A DNA stretch of 59,209 bases from Zoogloea sp. (GCF_023150065.1 NZ_JAKLLN010000025.1:1-59209), one strand, 5' to 3'. Shown: positions 38,331 to 46,260, counted from the stretch's first letter. The notes: generated by a model from the sequence alone, not told the origin. A program made the numbers and translations.

Positions 38331-38352
38331 AACCACCACAGAAGCAAGAGAG
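38331..38352 (+). repeat. Leader repeat shared by the B gene and the Ner-like gene
   Basis: AACCACCACAGAA followed by a GC-AGAGA ribosome-binding stretch occurs here and at 34337-34360, just before the Ner-like start. The two copies are nearly identical over about 22 bases, beyond what the ribosome site alone needs, which suggests shared translational control or a recent duplication. Confidence 0.55.
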
Positions 38353-38363
38353 GCCTACTGAAG

Positions 38364-39080
38364 ATGACACAAACCGCCCAAATCCACAACCTGGAGCTGG
38401 CCCGCACGGCAGCAGAGCGCCTGGTGAGCCGGCACTCAGCCCTGCCCGGCATTGCCGTGATGTACGGCCCGTCGGGCTACGGTAAGACGACTGCGGCCAT
38501 GGCCGTGGCAAACGAGAACCGCAGCTACTTTGTGCAGATGCGCTCGGCCTGGAGCCGGGGCATGTTGCTCAAGAAGATCCTGGTCGAGATGTCGATCAAG
38601 CCGACCGGAACCATCCCGGAGATGCTCGACCAGGTGAGCGAGCAGCTCGCGACCAGCGGCCGGCTGCTGATCATTGATGAGTTCGACTACTGCGCAAAGA
38701 ACGATTCGATGATCGAGCTGGTGCGGGACATTTACGAGGGCAGCCAGGCCACGCTGCTGGTGCTTGGGGAGGAACAGCTTCCGCACAAGCTCAAGCGCTG
38801 GGAGCGCTTTCACTCGCGGGTGCTGTCGTGGATTCCGGCGCAGCCGGTGAGCCTGGCCGACGCGGCGAGCCTGGTGCCGATCTACAGCCCCGGGGTCGCG
38901 GTGGCCGACGATCTGCTTGCGCACCTGGTGGGCTACTCGGGTGGCTCGGTACGCCGAGTGTCGGTGAACCTCAACAGCATTGCAGAACTCGCAGCCCTGG
39001 AGGGCTGGAGCACCGTCGATCTGGCTGCCTGGGGCAACCGCCCGCTCTACACCGGCGATGCGCCGCGGCGGGGGGCGTGA
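38364..39080 (+). CDS. AAA+ ATPase, target-DNA activator (MuB/TnsC-like B protein)
   Basis: The 238-residue protein starts MTQTAQIHNLELARTAAERL. It has Walker A GPSGYGKTTAAM near residue 40 and Walker B LLIIDEFDYC near 105. The fold corresponds to the AAA_22/MuB type that polymerises on target DNA and stimulates the A transposase. It lacks the extra N-terminal helix-turn-helix of Mu B, being 238 rather than 312 residues. The frame opens upstream at 38292, but that part covers the hairpin and leader repeat. The next gene starts inside its stop codon. Confidence 0.9.
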   Translation: MTQTAQIHNLELARTAAERLVSRHSALPGIAVMYGPSGYGKTTAAMAVANENRSYFVQMRSAWSRGMLLKKILVEMSIKPTGTIPEMLDQVSEQLATSGRLLIIDEFDYCAKNDSMIELVRDIYEGSQATLLVLGEEQLPHKLKRWERFHSRVLSWIPAQPVSLADAASLVPIYSPGVAVADDLLAHLVGYSGGSVRRVSVNLNSIAELAALEGWSTVDLAAWGNRPLYTGDAPRRGA

Positions 39081-39718
39081 TGAGCCGAAAGCCTGTCCAC
39101 CTCGAAATGATCAATGGTGCCGGCCCGCGCCAGCGTGTCTGGGAGGTTGTGCGCCGCCATCTGCTCACCACCTCGCCCTTTACCTCGGTTGACCTGTCAC
39201 GTGAGGCGAAGGTCGAAATGGGGATTGTCACTGAGTACATGAAGTGCCTGCGCGCAGGGGGGTATATCGCCCCGGTGGACGCCTCTGCGGGGCTTGGTCA
39301 AGCAGTACGGCACACGGCCATCCGCGACAACGGCGCCGAGGCTCCGCGGCTTAGGCGTGACGGTACGCAGGTGACTGCCGGGCTGCGCCAGGAGGCGATG
39401 TGGCGCGTGCTGCGCATGCTGCAGGGTGCGGATATCAACGCCCGCGAACTGGCTGCCCACGCCTCAACCGCCGCCTTGCCGGTGGATCCTGTGGCGGCGA
39501 AAAGCTATCTGCAGGATCTCCACGGCGCAAAGTATTTGCAGCGCACGGTGGAGGGCAAGGGCCGCGGACGCGGGGGCGTCCCGTGCCGCTACCGACTCGT
39601 CTCCAACACCGGCCCCAAGCCCCCGATGGTCACCCGGGTGAACGGGATCTTTGACCCGAACCTCGGCCAGCTCATCTGGATTGAGCCGATCAGCGAGGAG
39701 ACCGCGATCTATGGCTGA
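39080..39718 (+). CDS. Early phage protein with winged-helix-like segments
   Basis: The 212-residue protein starts at the ATG overlapping the B gene stop by one base. An N-terminal segment (RQRVWEVVRRHLLTTSPFTSVDLSREAKVEMGIVTEYMKCLRAGGYI) reads as a winged helix. A second one follows at about 95-150 (RQEAMWRVLRMLQGADINARELAAHAS ending in YLQRTVEGKG). The protein may bind DNA; its function is unknown. It overlaps the next gene by eight bases. Confidence 0.75.
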   Translation: MSRKPVHLEMINGAGPRQRVWEVVRRHLLTTSPFTSVDLSREAKVEMGIVTEYMKCLRAGGYIAPVDASAGLGQAVRHTAIRDNGAEAPRLRRDGTQVTAGLRQEAMWRVLRMLQGADINARELAAHASTAALPVDPVAAKSYLQDLHGAKYLQRTVEGKGRGRGGVPCRYRLVSNTGPKPPMVTRVNGIFDPNLGQLIWIEPISEETAIYG

Positions 39719-40040
39719 CGCTACCCCTCTCTGGCGCGCCCTTTTCGATGACGCCCTCCGCAAGTACGGGCCCGTCAACCTGGCCGCGAAGCTTGGCTAC
39801 AACAACCACACCCTTGTGTCGCGCATCAACGGTGGCCACGTTGCCGCTTCGAAGATCTTCCAGCGCCGGGTGATTGACCGCCTGCACGTGGTTGCCGAGT
39901 GCCCTGTAAGCGGGCTCGAACAGCCCAGGTCGGAATGCAAGCGCCTCGCCCTTTGCCCCGCACCCACCCACAACCCCCTGGCCATGCGCTTCTGGAAGGC
40001 GTGCCAGACCTGTACGCACAAACCCGAGAAGGAGTCCTGA
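39711..40040 (+). CDS. Small early phage protein, helix-turn-helix with cysteine tail
   Basis: The 109-residue protein begins MADATPLWRALFDDALRKYG. Residues 20-50 (VNLAAKLGYNNHTLVSRINGGH) look like a Cro/LacI-type helix-turn-helix. The last 50 residues contain five cysteines (AECP, SECK, LALCP and KACQTC) and could bind zinc. It is probably a phage regulator; targets are unknown. Confidence 0.7.
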   Translation: MADATPLWRALFDDALRKYGPVNLAAKLGYNNHTLVSRINGGHVAASKIFQRRVIDRLHVVAECPVSGLEQPRSECKRLALCPAPTHNPLAMRFWKACQTCTHKPEKES

Positions 40041-40042
40041 CC

Positions 40043-40465
40043 ATGACCTTGAATCAAGACAGGCCGCAGCTTCACAACACGCTGGCCATCAAGCAGTTCA
40101 ACGCACGCTTCCAGCCGGGCGACTCGGTGCTGTTTCTGCCGCGCCCGGACATGCCCCCGGAGTGGGACCGGATCTACACCTCGGCGCGCATGGAGGACGG
40201 TGTTGCCGTTGTTGAGCTCGCTGGCCGCAAGGGCGTGTATCCGATCTCTGTGATCCATGCGATGCCCGTCGAGACGACGCGGGTGCGTGCGCCGCAAAAC
40301 GACGCGTCGCTGTGGCAGCTCGTTACTGCCTTCGTTCTGGGGTTCGCTGCGGCGACCCTTGTGACGCTGTCGATCGCCCCCGCGGGCGCCGTCGACCCGG
40401 AGAACATCGTGATCGAGTGCGAGGAGCCGGGGGAATGGGCGGCGGTAGAGGAGGACGTGGCATGA
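40043..40465 (+). CDS. Hypothetical early phage protein with one membrane segment
   Basis: The 140-residue protein has a soluble N-terminal domain (about 1-90, FQPGDSVLFLPRPDMPPEWDRIY) and one hydrophobic segment (LVTAFVLGFAAATLVTLSIAPAG, about 95-118). A short acidic tail follows. It probably sits in the inner membrane. It is not recognised and lies in the early operon, overlapping the next gene by four bases. Confidence 0.65.
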   Translation: MTLNQDRPQLHNTLAIKQFNARFQPGDSVLFLPRPDMPPEWDRIYTSARMEDGVAVVELAGRKGVYPISVIHAMPVETTRVRAPQNDASLWQLVTAFVLGFAAATLVTLSIAPAGAVDPENIVIECEEPGEWAAVEEDVA

Positions 40466-40884
40466 GTGCCGCCACCAACGACTACGCCGACGAAGCGCCG
40501 GAGCTGGTCGACTTCCTGCATCGGCAGTCTGCCTTCTTCCGGAAGCACGGTGGCACGGTGCTGAAGGACGACGCGCAAAAGCTGGCCGACGCGGCTTCGC
40601 TGCTCGATAGCTATCGCGCGGGCCTTGTCCTGACCGATCCGCTCCCGGCCCTCGGCGTGGAGCTGATCCGCTGGGTGTCGGTAAGCAAAGCGGTGCCGGA
40701 TGCAGACGAAACCGCGCTGCTGCGCATCGTCGGGCCCACCGAGACCTACGTCTGGGCTGGCTACTACGACGGCGAGCGGTGGGTCTCCGCTGAAGGTGTT
40801 CCCCTGGGTGGTGACGTTGTCACGCACTGGGCCGAGTTTCCGGCAGGGCCGGCAGTTTCGGACGCCGCAGAGGAGGCTGCATGA
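40462..40884 (+). CDS. Hypothetical early phage protein
   Basis: The 140-residue acidic protein (MSAATNDYADEAPELVDFLHR) has a helical first half. The second half (TETYVWAGYYDGERWVSAEGVPLGGDVVTHWAEFP) resembles a short domain found in phage proteins that report a WxxF/P tail, but no function can be given. It overlaps both neighbours by four bases (ATGA type), indicating translational coupling. Confidence 0.65.
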   Translation: MSAATNDYADEAPELVDFLHRQSAFFRKHGGTVLKDDAQKLADAASLLDSYRAGLVLTDPLPALGVELIRWVSVSKAVPDADETALLRIVGPTETYVWAGYYDGERWVSAEGVPLGGDVVTHWAEFPAGPAVSDAAEEAA

Positions 40885-41468
40885 GCGCCGTCACTGTCCG
40901 CGTCGTCACCGCCGACCGCACTATCCACACCTTCCCCAGCCTTGCCGCAGCCAATGCCTTTACGGCTTCCCGCGCCGCAAAAGGCTGCCCCCGCAAGCCC
41001 CGCGGCTCGATGCGTGCCGACATCCTCCAGCTGCTTGCCGAGCGTGGCCCGATGGTCTCCATCGACATCGCAGATGAAATCGACACCGGGCCGGACACCC
41101 TGAATGGCGTGCTGCGCCGCATGGTCGATGACTGCGTGATCGCCATTGAGGGCGTAGGCGCCTACGGCCGCCGCTCGTACAGCATCGAGCCCGGCGGCCA
41201 CGCCGAGCTCGCGGCCATCGAAGCCGGCGGGCCGTCCAACCCCCGCAACCGCCTGCAGCATCAAGCGCATCTGTGGATGACCGCCGGCCGGCGCTTCTGC
41301 AGCAAAGATCTCGAAGCCGCCTTCGGCTTCTCGCGCAGCTACGCCGCGCAGCGCATCCAGGCGGCCCTTGCCGAGGGTGTCATCACCCAAGCCGGTGATC
41401 CCCTGCGCAACAGCCGCAGCCGCATCCAGTTCTATGAGTCCGCTCAACCCGTTTCCAACCAGGAGTAA
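40881..41468 (+). CDS. Early phage protein with tandem winged-helix-like domains
   Basis: The 195-residue protein has a small N-terminal beta segment (VTVRVVTADRTIHTFPSLAAANAF). One winged helix spans about 45-95 (RADILQLLAERGPMVSIDIADEIDTGPDTLNGVLRRM), and a second spans about 125-175 (FCSKDLEAAFGFSRSYAAQRIQAALAEGVI). It is likely DNA-binding, with role unknown. It starts on a four-base overlap with the previous gene. Confidence 0.7.
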   Translation: MSAVTVRVVTADRTIHTFPSLAAANAFTASRAAKGCPRKPRGSMRADILQLLAERGPMVSIDIADEIDTGPDTLNGVLRRMVDDCVIAIEGVGAYGRRSYSIEPGGHAELAAIEAGGPSNPRNRLQHQAHLWMTAGRRFCSKDLEAAFGFSRSYAAQRIQAALAEGVITQAGDPLRNSRSRIQFYESAQPVSNQE

Positions 41469-41472
41469 GCCA

Positions 41473-42063
41473 ATGACCACCATCACCATCAAGGACATCC
41501 GCGCCGCCGCCGAGCAGCTCGGCCGCGCCCACGCAGCCGTTGAGGCCGTGGCCGCCGAATGCCGCACTGCGCTCGAAGCCGCGTGCCGGCCCATTTACCA
41601 GAAGTTCCAGGGCACGATTGATCAGGCCGCCGAGAGCAAGGCCGAAGCCAACCGCATGCTTATGGATCTCCTCAACGCCGCCCCGCAGCTTTTCGCCAAG
41701 TCGCCGCGGTCCATCGCCGTTGATGGCGTGCGTGCCGGCTACCGCAAGGGTGAGGCCGCGCTCGACTGGGACGACGACGAGATTGTCATCAAGCGGATCC
41801 GCGCGCTGATCCCCGACCAGGCCGATCTGCTCATCCGCACCGAAGAGTCGCTCGTTGTCGATGGCCTCACCCAGCTCCCCAGCAACTCGCTCCAGGCCCT
41901 CGGCATCCGCCGCATCCCCGGCGTGGATGCACCCTTCGTCACGATCGGAAACTCCGAGCTCGACGCCCTGGTGAAAGCCATCGTCGCCGCAGCCCAGCAG
42001 CGCCAGGGCGAAGACGACAAGCCCAAGAAGAAGGGCCGGGCCAAAATCAAGGACGCCGCGTGA
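41473..42063 (+). CDS. Gam-like host-nuclease inhibitor candidate
   Basis: The 196-residue protein has a helical N-terminal half (AAAEQLGRAHAAVEAVAAECR and QGTIDQAAESKAEANRML) and a C-terminal half with IAVDGVRAGYRKGEAALDWDDDE. It ends in a lysine-rich tail. Size, position in the early operon and the long paired helices fit the Mu Gam group, which coats DNA ends and blocks host exonuclease. Sequence resemblance to Mu Gam itself is weak, so the call rests on position and fold pattern. Confidence 0.5.
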   Translation: MTTITIKDIRAAAEQLGRAHAAVEAVAAECRTALEAACRPIYQKFQGTIDQAAESKAEANRMLMDLLNAAPQLFAKSPRSIAVDGVRAGYRKGEAALDWDDDEIVIKRIRALIPDQADLLIRTEESLVVDGLTQLPSNSLQALGIRRIPGVDAPFVTIGNSELDALVKAIVAAAQQRQGEDDKPKKKGRAKIKDAA

Positions 42064-42362
42064 TGGCCCGCACAAGCACAATCCACATCCGCCAAGGCCG
42101 CCGGGGGACGACCATCCGCGCCACCGGCGGCGCGGCCCAGGCGCTGTGCGAAGCCATCGTCGGCTCAGCGATCAGCGTGCAGCAGCAAGTCGAGCCCTGG
42201 CCCTTAGGGGCCACGGTGAAACTGATCTGGGTTGGCCCTGGCCGGTGCAGCTCTGAGCCCGGCTGGGGCCGGCACGGGCCCGATGGCCGTGTGCTCTCGC
42301 TGCATGACGAGTGCGAACTCGACATGTCCGTGTGGAGCATCTCTGAAGAGAGGCGCGCGTGA
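42063..42362 (+). CDS. Small hypothetical early phage protein
   Basis: The 99-residue basic protein (MARTSTIHIRQGRRGTTIRATGGAAQALC) has a predicted beta-rich middle (LGATVKLIWVGPG). Its ATG touches the preceding stop and its own stop touches the next ATG. No family is recognised. Confidence 0.6.
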   Translation: MARTSTIHIRQGRRGTTIRATGGAAQALCEAIVGSAISVQQQVEPWPLGATVKLIWVGPGRCSSEPGWGRHGPDGRVLSLHDECELDMSVWSISEERRA

Positions 42363-42580
42363 TGGCCGGAATCGCATCTCTGCGGCTGATCGGCAAAGGC
42401 CATATGTCGGTGCTGTGCATCATCGACAAAGACAAGGCCCCCGAAGTCGGCCAGGCAATCAAAGCCCTCACCGCTGCCGCGCGGTCTCCCCTTGAACTGA
42501 AGCTCGTCAGCGACACCGGCGAAGTGTTGGCGCATGAGGAGTCCCCGACTGTGCCGGCCTGTCGAGCAGGGAGGTGGTGA
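42362..42580 (+). CDS. Small hypothetical early phage protein
   Basis: The 72-residue protein (MAGIASLRLIGKGHMSVLCIIDKDKAPEVGQAIKAL) looks like a compact alpha/beta domain. The gene is coupled to both neighbours by one-base overlaps. No family is recognised. Confidence 0.6.
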   Translation: MAGIASLRLIGKGHMSVLCIIDKDKAPEVGQAIKALTAAARSPLELKLVSDTGEVLAHEESPTVPACRAGRW

Positions 42581-43008
42581 TGTCGCAACTCACCAAGGTT
42601 CAGCGCGATGAACTGGTGTCGAAGATGGACACCCCGTATTGCTCCATCAAGCTCCGTTGCGATGGATATGAGATCGGCATCCAGACCGGCCGAATCGGCA
42701 AAGTGGGCATGCGCTTTGCCTTCGCGGTGTACGTCGATGGATGGTTCAAGGGGGAATGGTCGGACGCAACGCAGTCCTTCCCCGAGCAGAAGTTCTTGAA
42801 GCGCGTCGAGAGGAGCCTTTTCTCACCGAAGGAGAAGGCTCTGATGATCAAGACGGCAAAAGTTCTTGGTACGACGCGTGCGAAGGCGACCGTCGATGCC
42901 AATAGGACCTACGCCTACTTCACCCAAGTATTCCCCAGCGCCAAAGCGGTTGTCGCTCACCTCCACAAAGTGTGCGACTCGATCGAGGAGCTGCCCTATA
43001 TCCCGTAG
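42580..43008 (+). CDS. Hypothetical early phage protein
   Basis: The 142-residue protein (MSQLTKVQRDELVSKMDTPYCSIKLRCDGYEIGIQ) continues as a beta-rich region to about 70 and a helical C-terminus (KEKALMIKTAKVLGTTRAKA). It is the last gene before a strong hairpin at 43020-43045. Function unknown. Confidence 0.65.
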   Translation: MSQLTKVQRDELVSKMDTPYCSIKLRCDGYEIGIQTGRIGKVGMRFAFAVYVDGWFKGEWSDATQSFPEQKFLKRVERSLFSPKEKALMIKTAKVLGTTRAKATVDANRTYAYFTQVFPSAKAVVAHLHKVCDSIEELPYIP

Positions 43009-43019
43009 TCGCCTCACTC

Positions 43020-43045
43020 GATGCCCCCGTTACCTCGGGGGCATC
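43020..43045 (+). terminator. Perfect 10-bp hairpin closing the early gene train
   Basis: GATGCCCCCG pairs with CGGGGGCATC around a 6-base loop, 11 bases after a stop codon and 31 bases before gemA. There is no T-run, so it may be a partial terminator or an RNA-processing site that sets the level of gemA and mor. Confidence 0.6.
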
Positions 43046-43076
43046 CGGTCAGCCGATTAACGACCAGGAGACCACC

Positions 43077-43544
43077 ATGATTCCAGCCTGGAACGAAGAT
43101 GCCCGCAAGTCCCGCATCAAGGCCATCAAAGCCATCACCGGCCGCAAGGGCTTGGCGATGGATGACGACACCTACCGCGCGATGATCTCCGCCCAGGTGC
43201 CAGGCAAGCGCAGCGCAACTGAGCTGAGCGTGCCGCAGCTCGACAAGGTGCTGAACCACCTGAAGCGCCTTCAAGAGCGGCCGGCGGCGGGCAACCCCGA
43301 AGAGTGGCGCTTTGTCTTCCGTCTCGCGACAGATCGACAGCCACACGCCCGCCGGATCTACCGACTTGCGGAGCGCATCGGCCCGCTGATGGTCCCGCCG
43401 GCCCCCGTCGCATCCAAGGCCTACATCGAAGGCATCGCGCAGCAGATGCTCCAGTGCGACACCGTGCTGGAGTTCTGCAGCCCTGAGCTGCTGCACAAGA
43501 TCGTCCAGGCGCTGGAAGTGTTCTGCCGCCGGCACGGGGTTTGA
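43077..43544 (+). CDS. GemA/gp16-family phage regulatory protein (DUF1018)
   Basis: The 155-residue protein has the family start (RKSRIKAIKAITGRKGLAMDDDTYRAMI) and the LSVPQLDKVLNHLKRLQ helix. Mu gp16/GemA modulates host gene expression and DNA supercoiling in early lytic growth. It lies immediately before the Mor gene, as in Mu-like phages. ATG 43077 has AGGAG ten bases upstream. Confidence 0.85.
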   Translation: MIPAWNEDARKSRIKAIKAITGRKGLAMDDDTYRAMISAQVPGKRSATELSVPQLDKVLNHLKRLQERPAAGNPEEWRFVFRLATDRQPHARRIYRLAERIGPLMVPPAPVASKAYIEGIAQQMLQCDTVLEFCSPELLHKIVQALEVFCRRHGV

Positions 43545-43546
43545 TC

Positions 43547-43969
43547 ATGCTGCCCCCCATCATCGAGCAGCTCGTCTCGCTCATCGGCATCGAAGCCGTC
43601 CAGGCGCTCGTCGAAGCCCGTCTGCTGGGCTATCGGCAGCGCGTTGGCCGCTCGAGGGACTGCGAGTGGTGGCGCGAGTGGTCCGACGTCGTTGGCGACG
43701 GTGCTGCGGACACCGTCATGCAAGCGTGGGCGGGCGAGGACATCTACTTCCCGGCCTGCTACGACGCAGTCCGCCTCGAGAGAAACAGGCAGATCGTTGC
43801 GCGCTACGACGCGCTGATCGCCGATGGCACCAGCGCTCGCCGCGCAGTGCGCCAGCTGTGCCGTGCGTTCCGGCTGTCTGATCGTCAGATCGAGTCCATC
43901 GTCAATCGCCCGGTCCAGCAGATCTCGGACGATGAGCGCGATGTTTCGCGGCAGCTCGGCCTTTTCTAA
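43547..43969 (+). CDS. mor: Mor-family middle-operon transcription activator
   Basis: The 140-residue protein has a dimerisation N-terminus (MLPPIIEQLVSLIGIEAVQALVEA). The C-terminal Mor/C helix-turn-helix (RNRQIVARYDALIADGTSARRAVRQLCRAFRLSDRQIESIVN) follows. Mor activates the middle promoter of Mu-like phages by binding a dyad upstream of a poor -10. It starts three bases after gemA. No separate C (late activator) gene was seen, so this protein may serve both steps. Confidence 0.88.
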   Translation: MLPPIIEQLVSLIGIEAVQALVEARLLGYRQRVGRSRDCEWWREWSDVVGDGAADTVMQAWAGEDIYFPACYDAVRLERNRQIVARYDALIADGTSARRAVRQLCRAFRLSDRQIESIVNRPVQQISDDERDVSRQLGLF

Positions 43970-43993
43970 GCACTGACCCAACGGAGATTGAAC

Positions 43994-44440
43994 ATGGACA
44001 TGCAGCAAATCATCAGCGACCTTTTCGACTCAGCCCTGAGGGTTGAGAAGCTCATCCACATCGGCACCATGTGCATGGATGACAGCTGGCCCGACATCGC
44101 CTCCGAGTCGTTTGAAGAGGATTTCAACGACGTGTGGGCTGCCATGGGGATCTCAGAGCCGGACGAGAGCTGCGAGAGCGAGTGGAGCGAGTGGAGCGAG
44201 GCGCTCAGAGATGCTCGCAAGCTCGGATTTCTTGTTCAGTTTGCAACCCCGGTCCCGGATCGATTTTACGATGGGGGCAGCTACTCGTTCTCGTGGGCTT
44301 GCTACACCCTGCACTGGATCTACGACGACAGCCTTGAAAGCGCATGCGTGCGAGCCCTGGAGTGGAAGGAAGAATTCATCGAGAAGAAGCGGGCCAACGC
44401 GCTGAAAACCAATCCCTTATCCCTGAGAGATTGCGACTGA
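43994..44440 (+). CDS. Acidic hypothetical phage protein
   Basis: The 148-residue protein has a very acidic stretch at about 25-75 (DDSWPDIASESFEEDFNDVW and DESCESEWSEWSEALRD) with almost no basic residues. The C-terminal half is mixed (YSFSWACYTLHWIYDDSLES). It is unrecognised; the charge pattern resembles DNA-mimic antirestriction proteins but that is only a guess. It follows mor by 24 bases. Confidence 0.6.
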   Translation: MDMQQIISDLFDSALRVEKLIHIGTMCMDDSWPDIASESFEEDFNDVWAAMGISEPDESCESEWSEWSEALRDARKLGFLVQFATPVPDRFYDGGSYSFSWACYTLHWIYDDSLESACVRALEWKEEFIEKKRANALKTNPLSLRDCD

Positions 44441-44490
44441 TACAGTCCGATCTACTTTAGAATTCCATCATCATGAATGCAGGAGAGGCC

Positions 44491-44979
44491 ATGAAACAGC
44501 TACTCGTTCTCGCCGCGTTGCTTTGCGCTGTGCCGGCGGCCGCGCAAGTCTACAAGTGCAAGGAAGGGGCGACGACTGTGTTCTCAGCACAGCCCTGTTC
44601 GCCGACGGCGCAGGCTGTCGATGTGCGGCCCGCATCGGGAGCTTCCCGGCACAGCCCGCAGCCGGAGGCTGCAGCCCGCCAAGCCGGAGACTTGGCGAGC
44701 TCACCAGCGGAGCGCATGCGCCGTCAGGCAGACGGAATGCAGCTTGAGCGTGAGCTCAAAGATGCCCAGGCGCTGAGGGACAAGCTGGTGCGTGACCGCG
44801 AGGACGAGCTGGATGCGCTCAGGCGGAAGAAGCCCTTGGCGAATAACAACCTCGCAGGGGCAACCTGGCTGCAGTCCATCTCGGCAGAGATGCAAGTCGT
44901 GTCCGACAACTACGCAGAGAGGATTCGCGATGTTGATGCCCGGATCGCTCAGTACAAGGCGAAGATCGCAGGCCGATAG
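44491..44979 (+). CDS. Exported DUF4124-like phage protein
   Basis: The 162-residue protein has a signal peptide (MKQLLVLAALLCAVPAAAQ), then YKCKEGATTVFSAQPC, the two-cysteine core typical of DUF4124 domains. A long helical, probably coiled-coil region follows (MQLERELKDAQALRDKLVRDREDELDALRRKK). It should act in the periplasm; the role is unknown, possibly lysis or superinfection related. The ATG at 44491 follows GGAGAGG. TTGCGA (44431) and TACTTT (44453) upstream form a weak promoter candidate. It ends before a clear terminator. Confidence 0.75.
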   Translation: MKQLLVLAALLCAVPAAAQVYKCKEGATTVFSAQPCSPTAQAVDVRPASGASRHSPQPEAAARQAGDLASSPAERMRRQADGMQLERELKDAQALRDKLVRDREDELDALRRKKPLANNNLAGATWLQSISAEMQVVSDNYAERIRDVDARIAQYKAKIAGR

Positions 44980-45000
44980 CAAACCCCAGCGTCCCCCACC

Positions 45001-45025
45001 AACCCCGCCCCGTGCGGGGTTTTTT
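45001..45025 (+). terminator. Rho-independent terminator
   Basis: AACCCCGC and GCGGGGTT form an 8-bp stem with a 5-base loop, followed by TTTT. It lies 22 bases after the DUF4124-like gene and before the lysis module, so it separates early/middle from late transcription. Confidence 0.85.
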
Positions 45026-45086
45026 ACGCCCCTCGCCGAACCTCTTCGACCTCGCCGCAGCCCCGCGCGCACGCGAGGATGCGGGC

Positions 45087-45299
45087 ATGCAATCGCTTCC
45101 CGCGCCCCTCGCTGCTCACCCCCCCATCGTCAAGCTGTGCGGCTTCTGCTCGCACTGGAAGCCCCACGCCCCTGAGTCGTCTGCCCACCCCCGGGGTGAT
45201 GCAGCGCTGGAGGCGCAGGGTCTGCGCCCGTGCGCTATCGGGGGGCAGTCCTGGCGTTACCTGAGCGCGGGCCACCGCTGCCACATCACCGGGGTTTGA
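45087..45299 (+). CDS. Small cysteine-motif phage protein
   Basis: The 70-residue protein has CGFCSHWKPHAPESSAHPRG and GLRPCAIGGQSWRYLSAGHRCHITGV. The CxxC plus later C and H/C spacing suggests a zinc-binding mini-domain. Such proteins precede lysis genes in several Mu-like prophages of Rhodocyclales and Burkholderiales, from general recollection. Function unknown; the ATG at 45087 is chosen because the upstream frame reads through the terminator. Confidence 0.6.
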   Translation: MQSLPAPLAAHPPIVKLCGFCSHWKPHAPESSAHPRGDAALEAQGLRPCAIGGQSWRYLSAGHRCHITGV

Positions 45300-45301
45300 C
45301 C

Positions 45302-45697
45302 ATGGCCGTCACTGTCACGCTAACCATTCCGCCCTTCGCCCCGGCCGAGCCGCCGGTGGAGATGGACATGCACCACATCTTTTCCAGCGGCGAGATGCTC
45401 GACACGCCCACCAAGACCCTCCATCTGCGCGTGGGGCTCGAGAACAGCATCGTCATGCACTCGCGGATGGCGCTTGTCGTGCAGCGCGGCACGCGGGATC
45501 GTCTCCCGCTCGACATCACCCACGGCGACAAGGGGATGACGCGCGGCCTGTCGCTCGTCGAGATCTGCCTGGGCGATCAGGGCGAGCCCGGCATCGAGCT
45601 GAGCCGCCGCCGTGTGCCGCCCGGCGAGCGCGTGATGGTGGCGCTGGAGCGTGCGGACGTGCTCGTGATCCGCGAGATCGAGGAGCCCTCAACGTGA
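45302..45697 (+). CDS. Hypothetical phage protein next to lysozyme
   Basis: The 131-residue beta-rich protein (MAVTVTLTIPPFAPAEPPVEMDMHH, then LHLRVGLENSIVMHSRMALVVQRG) has no membrane segment, so it is not a holin despite its place before the lysozyme gene. It overlaps the lysozyme start by four bases. Function unknown. Confidence 0.65.
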   Translation: MAVTVTLTIPPFAPAEPPVEMDMHHIFSSGEMLDTPTKTLHLRVGLENSIVMHSRMALVVQRGTRDRLPLDITHGDKGMTRGLSLVEICLGDQGEPGIELSRRRVPPGERVMVALERADVLVIREIEEPST

Positions 45698-46260
45698 CGG
45701 TCCGCACTGCGATGGCCATCGCTGTTGCCACGGGTGGCGTCACGCTCGCCAGCGTGCCGCTGATGCAGCACCTGAGCGCAGCCGAGGACGGCGGCAAGGT
45801 GCGCCCCGTCTATGCCGACAAGCTAGCTGGCGGCCTGCCCACGGCCTGTCTGGGCATCACGAAGCACACCAGTCCCTACCCTGTGATCGTCGGCGAGGTG
45901 TGGTCCGAAGCCAAGTGCCTCGAAGTCGGCGCTCGCGTCGTTCGCAAGCAGCAGCTCGCCCTGGCCGACTGCCTGGATGTCGTTGTGCCCCAGCCCGTGT
46001 TCGACGCTCTCACGTCTCACGCCCACAACCTGGGCCTGCCGAATACCTGCGCCAGCCGGGCGGTGGGGCTCATCAACGCGGGGCGCCTGGCCGATGGCTG
46101 CGATGCCATCGCCCACGCCCCGGACCGCAAGACCCCGGTGTGGTCGTACGTGCGGACGGGCAAGGTGCTGCCCGACGGCAAGCACGAGCTCCGTTACGTG
46201 CAGGGCCTTTACAACCGGCGTCTCGTCGAGCGTGCCATGTGCCTTCGGGGGCTCAAGTGA
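45694..46260 (+). CDS. Phage lysozyme (GH24-type endolysin, probable signal-anchor form)
   Basis: The 188-residue muramidase-like protein starts with GTG. It has a weakly hydrophobic Ala/Gly/Val-rich N-terminus (MAIAVATGGVTLASVPLMQ), as in signal-arrest-release endolysins. The catalytic pattern follows: Glu in SAAEDGGKVRPVY, Asp in YADKLAG, Thr in LPTACLGIT. A pair such as VFDALTSHAHNLG also fits the family. Six cysteines lie beyond the anchor, suggesting disulfide-controlled activation in the periplasm. It degrades peptidoglycan at the end of infection. It is coupled by one base to the spanin gene. Confidence 0.85.
   Translation: MTVRTAMAIAVATGGVTLASVPLMQHLSAAEDGGKVRPVYADKLAGGLPTACLGITKHTSPYPVIVGEVWSEAKCLEVGARVVRKQQLALADCLDVVVPQPVFDALTSHAHNLGLPNTCASRAVGLINAGRLADGCDAIAHAPDRKTPVWSYVRTGKVLPDGKHELRYVQGLYNRRLVERAMCLRGLK

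Noticed and set aside
45302-45697. Holin
   Set aside because: Position is suggestive but the product has no hydrophobic membrane segment.
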